From: Nipponacmea schrenckii
Taxonomy: Eukaryota; Mollusca; Gastropoda; Lottiidae
DNA: 64,000 nt
Reading direction: 5' to 3'
Assembly: GCA_030562195.1 (NCBI GenBank)
Contig: CM060203.1
Span: 5,842,208-5,906,207 of the forward strand
A model generated the notes under the pieces. It was not told the origin of the DNA and searched no databases. It saw only the letters and a list, made by a program, of their open reading frames with translations. Numbering within the stretch: the first letter of the stretch is position 1; each line of letters starts with the position of its first letter. The position numbers and the translations under genes are program-made. Shown piece by piece: positions 1 through 12,237 of this stretch.

Positions 1-583
1 AAATTAAAATCATTATATATTTTTAATATTGATTTATCCGGATAAGGAACTGTTTGACTGTGGCCAGAAAAGCGTCCAGATGGGACAATAAACAGAGGGC
101 CCGTGTGTATATATTATAGTACATTCCCTAGTACTCTCAACTTCTAAATATTGTTCCAATCTTATGTATATTATGTAGTACAAAAAGCCATGCAGTATTA
201 ATCAGTAACAAAACTCAAATGTTTTTTTTTATATCAGTATTTCAAACAGCACTGACATTCAACATTTTGTGTTTCATCTTTTTCTGTGGGTTACTTCACT
301 GATTCATGTTCAAGGTTGTGAAGTGATTAATTAATAATTAAATTCTTTGACCAATTCCATAATTTTGTGTTTATTTGTTTTCTGTGTGTAAATTCACTGA
401 TTCAATGCAGGGAATGGAATCTGTAGATTGTAAAGATAATATATAGTTTTTGTTTTTGTAATAAATTATATTTTACCTGTGATGTTAGAAGTATTTTGTG
501 ATAAATTGTTTTGTTTTGTTGAAGAAATAAATGTATTGATAAGAAATATTAAAACATAACCTGATGCATGTTGTTACATTTTT
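1..583. other. AT-rich intergenic sequence, nothing recognised
   Basis: No open frame with recognisable protein similarity, no RNA gene and no clear inverted repeat was seen. The stretch lies upstream of MRPL10 and just before a 60-bp minisatellite. Confidence 0.5.
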
Positions 584-1010
584 CAGACAACTGGTCTATT
601 TCAGTTTGTGTCCCTACTGTAGTTTGACAAGTAGTTATCTTCAGACAAATGATCGGTTTCAGTTTGTGTCCCTACTGTAGTTTGACAAGTAGAGATCTTC
701 AGACAAATGATCAGGGTTTCAGTCTGTGTCCCTACTGAAGTTTGACAAGTAGAGATCTTCAGAAAACTGATCTATTTCAGCCTGTGTCCCTTCTGAAGTT
801 TGACAAGTAGAGATCTTCAGACAACTGATCTATTTCAGTCTGTGTCCCTACTGAAGTTTGACAAGTAGAGATCTTCAGACAACTGATCTATTTCAGCCTG
901 TGTCCCTTCTGACGTTTGACAAGTAGAGATCTTTAGACAACTGATTTATTTCAGTTTGTGTCCCTACTGAAATTGATGAGATCCTCAGACAACTGATCTA
1001 TTTCAGCCTG
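584..1010. repeat. Minisatellite, about 60-bp unit, about 7 copies
   Basis: Tandem units carry the words TCAGTTTGTGTCCCTACTG and TTTGACAAGTAGAGATCTTC, with point differences between units. It ends about 300 bp upstream of the MRPL10 start codon. No coding potential. Confidence 0.85.
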
Positions 1011-1318
1011 TGTATCGTACTAAAAATACGCCAAGTATTCAGACATAGGCTATTTTTCATGATGCAGAATTAAAGTCTTATTACACTTAAAACTCGTAGG
1101 CTACACACTGAATAAGATATATTAAACCGAAATTAAAAAAATATTTATGTATTCACTCCATTAAGGACCGTGTAACTTTAATTATTTGGCCTGCAAGAAG
1201 TTTTGATTGCTAAATGCCAAAAACCTTCCACAACCAGAAAAAATATGTTTTAAGTCCAAATCTAATCCGAAGTGTTAAACCGGAAGTAATGTTTTACTAA
1301 GAACACGAAAGTAGAAAA

Positions 1319-4300
1319 ATGTCTCTATTTAGGAGAGGTTAGTGATATTTTTGATTAATACTCCATTTAAAACGCGTGTTTTGGAACCACAAAATTGTTT
1401 ATACCGACCTAATGTCTCTCTACCCAAAGAAAACTATTACATCACCGTGAATTGCCCTGTTTTGCATGTTTCTGCCCTCGACTTTACGGACAACCACCGT
1501 CTGCTTGACAATGTCAAAACTATGACAACGCCGTCCAAACCCTGGACATCAGTAGACACTTTTACTATTTAAAGTTGTATATATAAAGCCGAAGACAATT
1601 TGCGATGAAATTTGGTGTGAACATTCGGAATAATGTCCTTAACATGACCCTGGTGTCTTTTAGTGGATAAACTATTAAAATCATGGTGAAGTAGCGCCGT
1701 TTGAATTTGATTGGTTGTATTCTCATGTTAACAATCCCATCAAATTGCAGAATTTACATACTTCTATGATGCAATAAAACTAAAAGTGCCTTACGATGTC
1801 AAGGTATAGGACAAAGTTTGTAATAGGTTGCCAATGTGAAATCCAAGAGGTTTGGTCAAGGACCAGCTGGTAGAAAGGATCCTTGTAAACCTAAGTTGTT
1901 ATCGTTGTAAAATCAATACCAAGAGGTTTGACGAAGGACCAGCTGGTAGAAAGGATCCTTGAGAACCTAAGTTGTTATCCCTGTAAAATAAATACCAAGA
2001 GGTTTTACCATGGACAAGCTGGTAGAAAGGATCCTTGTTAACCTCAGTTGTTATCCTTGTAAAATCAATACCAAGAGGTTTGACCAAGGACCAGCTGGTA
2101 GAAAGGATCCTTGTAAACCTAAGTTGTAATCCTTGCAAAATAAATACCAAGAGGTTTTACCAAGGACCAGCTGGTAGAAAGGATCCTTGTTAACCTCAGT
2201 TGTTATCCTTGTAAAATCAATACCAAGAGGTTTGACCAAGGACCAGCTGGTAGAAAGGATCCTTGTAAACCTAAGTTGTTATCCTTGTAAAATCAATACC
2301 AAGAGGTTTGACTAAGCTGGTAGAAAGAATCAGTTATTTCAGAATTTTTTAAGGTCACACATTTTAGTAAATTGATAAACTTGAAACCTAATAACATGAA
2401 AATTGATATTTTTTCAGGTAAGAGTTGTCTTCCCAATGTTAATCAAGTAAGATGGAAAAGTAAATTAAATGTACAACGACCAAAGCCAGAAATTCTGCCA
2501 CGAAGAATATTAAAGGCCATCACAGAACCAATTCTCATACCTAAGAAGGTCGATCCAGCAAAGCGCTGTGCCATGAAAAATGCCTTTTATGTTCCTAAGA
2601 CAAAAATTGAGGTAATTTTTTCATACATGCCATTTCTCTATTTAAAGGAATACCTCTGAAATTTACCTCAAAAGGGATACTGCGTTTGTTCAACAGTGAA
2701 CTTACCTGGTGTCATAAAGTAATCAGAACACCTTAAAATCTGGAAAATTCACAAAAGTAATTCATCTTTGAAAAGTGCTAAATCAAATGTCATTTTCAAT
2801 TTACGATATCAGTATCGACTGGAAGTGAAATTTCTGCTTTTCATCTAACAACAATGTAGTTTGTGATATCAGGTAGACTAAATTGTAACATATTTTACAC
2901 GAATCACAAGATTTTAAGATAAACCAATTGACTTTCATTTGTCTTCAAAATGAAATGTTTATTTTTCTTGTTTGGTTGACCAGATGTTGTGTATTACTAT
3001 CTATACACTATCTGTTATTATTGTACAGTCTATTGATGTTTATTCTTGTTTTTCTATTCAATATAATATACTGTCCATAATATTATCTAGTGCTGTTTTA
3101 TATAGGCTCAATACTCACTAGTTTATCTATTAATGTAAAATAAACCATCTTCATTGTTGATAGTGCTCAATACATCAATTGCAGAGTGATATAGAAATAC
3201 CATTGTTAGAATAGTACTTAATACATCAATTGCAGAGTGATATAGAAATACCATTGTTAGAATAGTACTTAATACATCAATTGTAGAGTGATATAGAAAT
3301 ACTACTGTTATAATAGTGCTCAATACATCAATTGTAGAGTGATATAGAAATACCACTGTTAAATAGTGCTCAATACATCAATTGTAGAGTGATATAGAAA
3401 TACCACTGTTAAAATAGGACTCAATTCATCAATTGTAGAGTGATATAGAAATACCATGTTAAAATAGTACTCAATATATCAATTGTAGAGTGATATAGAA
3501 ATACCACTTTTTAAAATAGTACTCAATATATCAATTGTAGAGTGATATAGAAATACCATTGTTAAAATAGTACTCAATATATCAATTGTAGAGTGATATA
3601 GAAATACCACTGTTAAAATAGTACTCAATACATCAATTGTAGACTGATATAGAAATACCATTGTTAAAATAGTACTCAATATATCAATTGTAGAGTGATA
3701 TAGAAATACCACTGTTTAAATAGTGCTCAATATATCAATTGTAGAGTGATATAGAAATACCACTGTTATAATAGTACTCAATACATCAATTGTAGAGCGA
3801 TATAGAAATACCACTGTTATAATAGTTCTCAATACATCAATTGTAGAGAGATATAGAAATACCACTGTTAAAATAGTGCTCAGTATATCAATTGTTGAGC
3901 ATGGCATTGCCCATTTTTATTAGCCATTAAAGTACAGAAGAATAGGACGTAAAACACCATTTTATTTTATTAATTTTGATAAATTTCTGTGTGAATTTCA
4001 GGTGAATGAGTATGAAGAGTTTCTATTTAGAAAATGTCAGAGAGACTTGGAGCAGAATAAAATGTTGATAGTATGTCAGTCATTGCCATGTTTACGACGA
4101 GATTTTAATAAAACCAGGAATAAATTAATTTCAATAAATATGATGTTACTTAGAATTAATAACAAGATGATGACGTAAGTTGTATCCAGAAGTTTAAAAA
4201 GAATATATCATGGAACACAAGGGAATATATTATGGTAAAAAAAACACGTTTTTTATAACAAGGTACATAAAGTTTCAACACAATTTAGCTCTTGTTAATA

Positions 4301-5688
4301 TAAAATGTACCTTGTTATTAAAGAAGTGTGTTATACAATAATATATTCCCTTATGTTCCTTGTTATATTTACCCTCAACTTCTAAATGTTGTTCAAATCC
4401 TGGATTAAAAGAAGTGCTCTAGTCTCAGTATTGTCTGGCAAGTTTGATATTGTCTAAATAACGCAGTTACCACCTATAGCCTTCAACTTAGTGGTAACAC
4501 TTTTTTTGTAAAGGAATACTAATTCATCTTCTTGAATTATTAAAACACTCTTCCTCTATTAGTAATTACAACACAACTCATACTTGACTTGAACAATATT
4601 GTTTAATATTTCACTTAGACAATACTGATATTAACCTGTCTATAACCGATATAAAAATATCCCAGTTAATTCCTATATACAACAGTTACACTTCTTTGTA
4701 AATGAATATTAATTCTTTGATAGATGTTTTTATTGTTGGTCTATTTAATTCCAGGCGAGCTCTAACAGGAACCCGAAGAGAAAACCTCCTGCCATTGTTG
4801 ATAGGACCAAATGTATATATTTTCAGCCAAGATTTACGTATAAAAGAAGCTATGGCTGTGTTGAAGAGAACAAACCATCTAGTAGTTTTGAGTTCGTATA
4901 TCTGTTTGTTTATTACTATCTAGACATCTCATCCATTGATCATTTAAAACTACTGGTCGTTCTTACGTCATAGAAATAAAAAACTCAAACTTAAACAAAT
5001 TGGAGTCTATTAAATTACAACACCAGACAAATGATGTAGAGAGGCCTTGATATTTCTGGTATAAAAATGTAGTTTGGTGAGATCGCGCCTTTATCTTCTT
5101 ATTATCCCTGTGTCCTGATTCTGGTATCTAGGTGAAAAACTAGGTTTTAATTTAGAGATTGTTTGAAATGAGCTAAAAAAATCTTTAGTTCCTGATATAA
5201 TAGAATTTTCAGAAAATCTTCTCCTGATTCAAGTCTAGTATCTATGGTTACCAAATTAAATTTTTTTTAAATCTTGATTTGTTGTTAATTAGAAACAGAG
5301 AACACATACATGTATATTATTATAAAAATTTGAAATTTGTTATGGTATATTATTATAAAAATTTGAAATTTGTTATGGTATCTCGCCCATCTTCATTAAC
5401 CCATAAGGTGGAGAAGAGTAGGACGTAAAATTCTATCATTTCATTTCCTTGATACTAAATGATGATTGTTTTTTATTTGCAGGTATATTAACAGACACTC
5501 ATATATTATCAACCGAAGATGCCGTACTACTGGCCAATACTGATCTAGAATCACAGCAGTCACAGCTGGTGTCGTTGTTAGGTCATGGTGCTTCCAAAAC
5601 ACATTCATTATTAAATAGCCATCAATCTAACCTAGTGAGGAATCTAGAACAGTATATTAAACAATCAGACCCATCTTCTAGTGATTAA
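1319..5688 (+). CDS. MRPL10: Mitochondrial ribosomal protein L10 (uL10m), five exons
   Basis: The product is a protein of the mitochondrial large ribosomal subunit stalk base, working in the mitochondrial matrix. I read exons 1319-1337, 2418-2611, 4002-4174, 4755-4891 and 5483-5688. They sum to 729 nt, exactly 243 codons including the stop, so the joins keep frame; the human protein is slightly longer. Acceptors are TTTTTCAG, GAATTTCAG, AATTCCAG and TTTGCAG. Donors are G|GTTAGT, GAG|GTAATT, AC|GTAAGT and A|GTTCGT; the last is weak but the only one that preserves phase. Recognition rests on the central block (EQNKMLIVCQSLPC), the stalk-like segment LLPLLIGPNVYIFSQDLRIK, and the C-terminal GHGASKTHSLLNSHQSNL, which align by eye with vertebrate MRPL10. 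The N-terminus should hold a mitochondrial presequence. Introns 1 and 2 contain minisatellites. An AATAAA lies about 55 bp after the stop. Confidence 0.88.
1845..2335. repeat. Minisatellite in MRPL10 intron 1, 76-bp unit, 7 copies
   Basis: Units begin at about 1845, 1921, 1997, 2073, 2149, 2225 and 2301. Each holds GACCAGCTGGTAGAAAGGAT. Two slightly different unit types alternate in part of the array, hinting at amplification as dimers. The array ends about 80 bp before exon 2. Open frames across it on the minus strand are repeat artefacts. Confidence 0.9.
3155..3900. repeat. Minisatellite in MRPL10 intron 2, 51-bp unit, about 14 copies
   Basis: Unit landmarks (AGAGTGATATAGAAATACCA) recur every 51 bp. 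Because 51 is divisible by three, minus-strand frames stay open with a 17-residue period; these are not genes. Confidence 0.9.
3900..3970 (+). mobile_element. 3' fragment of a SINE
   Basis: The words TAGCCATTAAAGTACAGAAG and GGACGTAAAACACCATTTTA match the 3' part of the fuller SINE copies at 7035-7350 and 49315-49460 (opposite strand). The tail is ATTTT-rich. It lies just before MRPL10 exon 3. Confidence 0.5.
4212..4359. repeat. Palindromic MITE-like element in MRPL10 intron 3
   Basis: Outer arms AAGGGAATATATTA and TAATATATTCCCTT and inner arms AACAAGGTACAT and ATGTACCTTGTTA are inverted repeats. The same family with other flanks is seen at 62815-63075. No clear target-site duplication. Confidence 0.6.
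5385..5450 (+). mobile_element. 3' fragment of a SINE
   Basis: CCCATCTTCATTAACCCATAA followed by AGAGTAGGACGTAAAATTC matches the SINE 3' end seen at 3900-3970 and, inverted, at 49315-49460. It sits directly upstream of MRPL10 exon 5 and may contribute to its acceptor environment. Confidence 0.45.
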
Positions 5689-6339
5689 TAGCATCATTCT
5701 GTGTATAATATATAGCTCACAATTTCTCTTCATGCTGTTGGTTAATAAATACACAAGGAAATAAAGAAATTACAGAATTAACTGCTATCAATTTAGATTC
5801 TTTATATTACATTTAGTTATTGGTCGTATAGTAATTGACTGGATCTTAAGTTCAGTTTTGGAGAACAAGGTGCTTGGTAGGACATGTGTAGTTTACTTGT
5901 AGCACATTATTATGTGTATTTTAAAAAAAATATTTTTGCATTCTAAGAATATTTGGACACCTCTACAGAGACTGATTAAGACTGTAAGGGTAATATATCC
6001 GAAGGGGCTATGATGCATGGTTTAGATTGTGCAGTAATGAAATTTAACGCTTGTTCATTTTTTTCAGGGGACAATCCTTTTTTTCGAGGATACATTGCCC
6101 CCTTTGTCCATTGAAACCAAGGCAGTATTGGCCTTCCATAACTATTACACCCACCAGTAACATGGTAATTATAATATAAAACTAAAAGATGTATTTTGTA
6201 TTTTGATTGTTTGTAATATTGATGTGAAGAATAAGTATCTCATTCTCAAAGAGCCGTTTTATTTTTACTTGGATTGGATTTTACTTGGATAGAATGCAAG
6301 ACATGTTTGTGTTCAGTTCCAATTCTATAGCTGTCAGTA
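5689..6339. other. MRPL10 downstream region
   Basis: Holds AATAAATAC near 5744 as a candidate polyadenylation signal for MRPL10. Nothing else is recognised. Confidence 0.4.
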
Positions 6340-6985
6340 ATCTAGTCAGAAACTTGCTGACTAGATTCCCAGCCTCTGATAGCTATTTGAACAGATATGT
6401 TTGCGGAAAATCCCAAGTTTTTGGTTCTTACTTTTTCTTGCTCTACACCCCCCCCCCCAAATATCTCTCCAAGTAGCTATCAGAGGCTGGGAATAGAGTC
6501 AGCAAGTTTCCCCCAGGCATATCTGTCCAAACAGCTATCAGAGACTGGGAAAAGAGTCAGCAAGTTTCCCCCAGCCATATATTTCCAAATAGCTATCAGA
6601 GGCTGGGAAAAGAGTCAGCAAGTTCCCCCCAGCCATATCTGTCTAAACAGCTATCAGAAGCTGGGAAAAGAGTCAGCAATTTTCCCCCCGCCATATCTGG
6701 CCAAATAGCTATCAGAGGCTGGGAATGAAGTCAGCATGTTTCCTCCAGCCATATCTGTTCAAATAGCTATCAGAGGCTGGGAATAGAGTTTTCCCCAGGC
6801 ACATCTGTCCAAGTAGCTATCAGACGCAGGGAATAGAGTCAGCAAGTTTTCCCCAGTCACATCTGTTCAAATAACTACCAGAGACTGGGAATAGAGTCAA
6901 CAATTTTCCCCAGTCACATCTGTTCAAATAACTATCAGAGGCTGGGAATAGAGTCAGCAAGTTCCCCCAGCATGTCCATCTGTCA
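6340..6985. repeat. Minisatellite, about 59-bp unit, about 10 copies
   Basis: Units contain AGCTATCAGAGGCTGGGAA and GAGTCAGCAAGTTTCCCC. The same word occurs singly elsewhere: inverted at 24420-24460, 28240-28280 and 43408-43450, and near 60240. The array is therefore derived from a dispersed repeat. The 103-aa open frame across it is a by-product. Confidence 0.85.
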
Positions 6986-7034
6986 AGATGTATTGTATTG
7001 TGTTGTTTTTATTTGCTTTGTATGGTGTTGTGTT

Positions 7035-7350
7035 ACTTCGAATTGTATTCTTCTGGAACTAATGGGCTAATGAAGATGTGCAGCGCCATGCAGTGTGTAA
7101 TGAGGGAAATATTACTCTTTTTATGATTTCCATCTGTCGAGGTATCTTTAGTATGCATAGCATATAGCAAGTTTATTTTCCTATCTGAACGACTAGGCGT
7201 TTTTTCTACGCCAGCCCTTACATCCTGCATCACTGACAACGGGAAACCAGACTGAAAAATCTGAAAGTTTATCTTGACCTTTGCCGATATAGTACCCTGG
7301 AACTTCAGGTTAGCGAACAAGCGTCTAACTCACTGAGCACCGCAACTCTC
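7035..7350 (-). mobile_element. tRNA-derived SINE, minus orientation
   Basis: On the minus strand the 5' end reads as a tRNA-like head (GTTAGACGCTTGTTCGCTAA, then CTGAAGTTCCAGGGTAC in place of the B box). A body with TCGACAGATGG and CACACTGCATGGCG follows, then a 3' part with CATTAGCCCATTAG. The body and 3' part recur at 49315-49460, and the tRNA-like head recurs at 21655-21715 with a better B box. Confidence 0.6.
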
Positions 7351-7653
7351 TAGCATTCTCAACAGATGTACGTTGTTAATATTTGATGCCAGTAACGATA
7401 GTTGAAACAAAACGAAAATTTATTGTTGATAAGAGAAAAATGACCAGGGTTTTTTTTATGATCAATGCAATAACACAATGAAAAAACAGCCGACCATTTA
7501 ATTTTATAACGTCCTGCATGAAAGGTTTTCTTAACCGACAACAAATAGATTGTATATATTGTAGCTGATAAATAAGTGTTTAAATAGAATCGATGTTTAC
7601 TGAAATGTATTTAACGATTAAAAGCCGGACGGATTGTAAATATAGTTGTTAAA

Positions 7654-8995
7654 ATGGAAATACTCGGAGAGGGAGAAATTGCCAGTTCTGATCTAGAAGA
7701 GATTGTAAAAAAAGCCATCGACTGGGCTTTAGCTCATGGTAAATATTACATAACTTTTTTAGAACTCTTAATTCAGATCGATGTTTGTTTTTATATATAT
7801 TATTCCGTATTATTTAGAGAAAAAACAAATATATAAAAGAAAAATTGTTCGATCCAGTGGTCAAATAGGCCATGGTCTTGTAGAATATTTGACGTCACAT
7901 TGTGTCCGGTGTCGATTAAGGTGCTGCGCCAATTTACTCGATTTTAGGCCGCAGGGGTGCCAAGGGCCCTGAATTCAATCGGCAAGCGGTTGAACCAAAC
8001 AATTTTCTTTGCATATTAAATTTATTACAGGACTTGAAGAATTTACAATCCTAGAATAAAACCACAATCATATCTATTTAGAACCTTCGTGTCAATATCA
8101 ATAAAACCAGAGTTATGTAATATATATACATCTAAAAAGTTTTTATCAGATTGTTTACTTCAGAGAACTTTTATGTACTGAAATTATTAGGATGAGTATC
8201 CGGGAATCAAATTAATGTTAATAAATCGGAATTTAGTTTCAAAATTAAAAAACAAAAAACTAAAGGAAATACGGACATCAATATGATTAAAAAAACAATT
8301 CGAATAACTTAAAATTTTAGAAACTAAACTTGAAGGAGGTGAAAATACTTTAAATACTGCACTTGCACTTGAAATGATTATAAATACTCAAATTATCCAA
8401 TATATTAAATAAACTTCTAGGCTATTATTAAGAAACTATCATGTAAAGTTGATTATCAGTGAGGCATGTTTTATAACCACCGTTTTCTTTTAACTAGATA
8501 TTATATTTCGTTGAAAAAATCTGTAAACATTCATGGTTATTATATAACATAATGCAAATACTGAAACTAAATATATTGAAAACAACACCCTCTATAAAAG
8601 AGATGTGCATATCTATATAATTATGATGTATTTATGTATATAAAAATTATTCATGTAACGTGAACTGATATCCAATCTAGGCTTTAGGCACTAGACTTTA
8701 TACAACCATCTTCATATTGTTCTCTTTTTTTTGTAAATTATCATTTTATTTACATCCCATTTCTTTTCTTCTCTCTTCTCTCTTCTCTCTTCTCTCTCTT
8801 CTCTCTCTTCTCTCTCTTTTCTTCCCCTTTTCTCTCTTTTCTCTCTTTTTTTTCTCTTTTCTCTTTTCTCTTTTCTTTTCTTTTCTTTTCTTTTCTTTTC
8901 TTTTCTTTTCTTTTTTTTCTTTTCTTTTCTTTTCTTTTCTTTTCTTTTCTTTTCTTTTCTTTTCTTTTCTTTTCTTTTTCTTTTCTTTTCTTTTC

Positions 8996-9059
<64 letters not shown>

Positions 9060-10597
9060 AAGTTCTATTACTCAATATGAAAATGGTATAGTATTTCTGT
9101 TTCAACAAACATTTTTAAATGTGCTGGAATCGAAAATGAATATCCTAAGCTGTATTATTTTGTCCCAGACAATTTTCATTGACTGTAAGTAATGTTCGTA
9201 GGTTCTAATCTCGGTCAGCTGATAGAAGTTTGGTGACATTAAAAAAACATCTGGTAGGAAGGGTATATGACAACCTTACTTGCTATTCTTATGAACAATG
9301 GTTGCTTTTTTTTTTTAGCTTTTGTTCTTTCTATCATATTTAAACAAAACCTGAGATCTCTTGTTTACCCCTCCGTTACGGCCTGGTTGATAATAATATG
9401 TATTGCCGAACTGTTAACTTAGATTTCGAAAATTCCTTTGGCGGTTCGGATCGTTTTTACATGGATTTTTTAAATTGTATTGCAGGAATTTCACTGAGAC
9501 CTAGTAATCGTGATGAAGATCAAGATAAAGTAACTTACGTTCCCTTCACCCTATTTCCAACCCGAGTTCCCTACCTTGTTCTACAACATGCCAGACTATC
9601 CATGATTCATTTTAATAGATTGATCCACCATGTTTCTTTGGATCACCAGTTTCTCCAGGAGGCTTTTAAAAAGTAGGTATTGCACCACACGAACTACCTT
9701 GACAATTAAAAATCGATACGCATAGCTTTACATTTAAATCCGATAAAGTCTTGGGCGTGCTCTCCATTTCTCGACATATTTTATTTTTTGTCTGTAGTAA
9801 CATAGTTTCCTTTCTGTTGTTGCAGTGTTATTCGAGTTGATGATTTCACCAGGAACCTGTGGAATATTTATCTGTCAGTGAAAGACGATCCACAAACTCA
9901 GGTAGATAAAAAGTTAATATCAGTTAATAAGTCTAAACATATTATACGAATCGGGAATACAGATATTAATCATTCCAAGTCGGTCGTGACAAGAAAGTGT
10001 CTCTATATCCAGATGATATGTTACATTTCAAGTGTATACTCTTAAAGTTGTCCATTGTTGACACTGTTGTTACCCCTTGGTTAGATATAAATTATCGGCT
10101 GTATGTGAATTTTACTTAGTCAGTCAGTCCGTAAATCGGATATTGAAGCAATTGTAATATACATACAGGAATACTTATGTGTAATGAGTCCATTTATAGA
10201 TTCCATTTGCGTCATACGAATCCAACTTCCAGTTAAATAAGGAAATTCTTACCCAGTTGTGACCTGATTGTCCCAAACGCTGCTGATGATATCTGGCTTT
10301 GTTTTCGATAGAAAGTCAGTGACTGAATAAAAGTTTTGATTCCAGTTAAATTGCAAGCACCAGGAAATTAAAACGATTCAAAGGGACAATACCACTTTTG
10401 TGTAATAGAAGCTTAAAGATTTTGTCTTGCAAACATAATATCCTTCGTATTTTTCAGTCGATTTTTCTGGGTTCATTCCGAAATGATTTTATGTTTCAAC
10501 AAGAAAAGGGAAATAACCAGAGCTTGAAACAGGTTGAATTTAACACTATTTCAGTGGCAAAATGTGGATTATCTTCAAAAGTACCAGGTCTATATAG
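7654..10597 (+). CDS. GSS: Glutathione synthetase, N-terminal exons 1-4
   Basis: Cytosolic enzyme that joins gamma-glutamylcysteine and glycine using ATP, the last step of glutathione synthesis. Exons are 7654-7738, 9486-9672, 9826-9901 and 10458-10597. The start is the first ATG of a frame giving MEILGEGEIASSDLEEIV, then AIDWALAHG. Diagnostic stretches are YVPFTLFPTRVPYLVL, LVDD-type RVDDFTRNLW, and FMFQQEKG with KQVEFNTISVAKCGL, the substrate-binding part of eukaryotic GSS. Donors and acceptors are consensus except AA|GTAGGT. Exon 4 ends two bases into a codon, whereas the next recognised exon (12238) begins in phase 0. About 17 codons relative to human GSS are therefore unaccounted for: probably a small exon of about 52 nt within 10598-12237 that I could not place. 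With it, the protein would be about 480 aa against 474 in human. Confidence 0.88.
8763..9058. repeat. Pyrimidine microsatellite (CTTTT)n and poly(T) in GSS intron 1
   Basis: CT-rich start, then long TTTTC pentamer runs, then about 40 T. Both strands give open frames of F/S/L or K/E/R only, which are not genes. Confidence 0.95.
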
Positions 10598-10739
10598 GTA
10601 TGTACATCGAACTGTTCAGATTGGACACCAAATCGACGCCCTGGCTGCTTATGACAGTTTTCGTTCAATAATCAACCCTCGGGAACTGGAAAATTACCAT
10701 GTGTTCCTCTTCACCTGTCCCTCATCTGTTTTTCATATG

Positions 10740-10965
10740 ATCTTCTTCATATCTTCCTCTTAATCTGTTCCTCTTCATCTGTTCCTCTTCATCTGTTCCT
10801 TATCTGTTTCTCATCTGTTTTTCATATCTTCATTTTCATCTGTTCCTTTTCATCTGTTCCTCTTCACCTGCTCCTCTTCACCTGCTCCTTTTCGTCTATT
10901 TCACTTCTACTGTTCCTCTCCAACTGTTCCGCGTCTGTTCTGGATCTGTTCACATTAAGTGCAGT
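10740..10965. repeat. Degenerate short tandem repeat in GSS intron 4
   Basis: Irregular 18-24 bp units of the type CATCTGTTCCTCTTCACCTG. Pyrimidine-rich; no exon seen. Confidence 0.65.
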
Positions 10966-11085
10966 TGGAAATCGAATAACAGTTGGTCAGCACCGCTGGC
11001 CTTTCAAAACGTCACTCATAGCATCTGTACGGCATTTTTCTCTGCCACGACTTAAGATTCCATTTGGAATATTATTTGGGATTAA

Positions 11086-11925
11086 AGGTACATTTTAAAC
11101 TGTGTTGGACTGTTTCTATTGTTATTATAGGTATATTTTAAACTGTGTTGGACTATTTCTATTGTTATTTTAGGTATATTTTAAACTGTGTTGGACTATT
11201 TCTATTGTTATTTTATGTATATTTTAAACTGTGTTGGACTATTTCTATTGTTATTTTAGGTATATTTTAAACTGTGTTAGACTATTTCTATTGTTATTTT
11301 AGGTATATTTTAAACTGTGTTAGACTATTTCTATTGTTATTTTATGTATATTTTAAACTGTGTTGGACTATTTCTATTGTTATTATAGGTATATTTTAAA
11401 CTGTGTTAGACTGTTTCTATTGTTATTTTAGGTCTATTTTAAACTGTGTTAGACTATTTCTATTGTTATTATAGGTATATTTTAAACTGTGTTGGACTAT
11501 TTCTATTGTTATTTTAGGTATATTTTAAACTGTGTTCGACTATTTCTATTGTTATTTTAGGTATATTTTAAACTGTGTTGGACTATTTCTATTGTTATTT
11601 TAGGTATATTTTAAACTGTGTTGGACTATTTCTATTGTTATTTTAGGTATATTTTAAACTGTATTAGACTGTTTCTATTGTTATTTTAGGTATATTTTAA
11701 ACTGTGTTGGACTATTTCTATTGTTATTTTAGGTATATTTTAAACTGTGTTAGACTGTTTCTATTGTTATTTTAGGTATATTTGAAACTGTGTTGGACTA
11801 TTTCTATTGTTATTTTAGGTATATTTTAAACTGTGTTAGACTATTTCTATTGTTATTTTAGGTATATTTTAAACTGTGTTGGACTATTTCTATTGTTATT
11901 ATAGGTATATTTTAAACTGTTTGGG
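11086..11925. repeat. 43-bp intronic minisatellite, left copy, about 19 units
   Basis: Each unit contains CTATTGTTATTTTAGGTATA and TTTTAAACTGTGTT. Every unit has a pyrimidine-rich TTATTTTAG directly followed by GTATAT, so it resembles an acceptor abutting a donor. The same array reappears right of the first gap. Confidence 0.92.
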
Positions 11926-12237
11926 TTTGCCTTTTAAAGATGAACAGGTTAGAGACGTTTAAATCTGTAAATACATCTACATGGAAACACTTTTCATTCG
12001 TTCAAAAAAATAAATAAACACTTTTTATATCTATCGGGGATGTTGATAGCATTGGCTTCAGTCCCTTGTGTTTACTCTTGTTATAACACTAAAACTAAAG
12101 CATTTTATCACGTTTCTTTCGCACAACCCCTATAGTGACATAATTTAACCCTCCTTCAATATACCTTTAATGGGCTGTACTTCATTTATAAAACACAATG
12201 ACAATGATAATCACCGCTACCTTTTATAATCTTGCAG

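Noticed and set aside
3123..3907. Repeating VFLYHSTIDVLSTI frames on the minus strand
   Set aside because: 51-bp minisatellite, open by periodicity.
7781..7972. 63-codon frame after GSS exon 1
   Set aside because: Starts inside the intron after a consensus donor; no GSS similarity.
8717..9108. Lysine/glutamate-rich and phenylalanine/serine-rich frames
   Set aside because: Translations of the (CTTTT)n and poly(T) microsatellite.
11086..11925. CRISPR-like regular direct repeats
   Set aside because: Eukaryotic intron, no unique spacers, units contiguous: a minisatellite.
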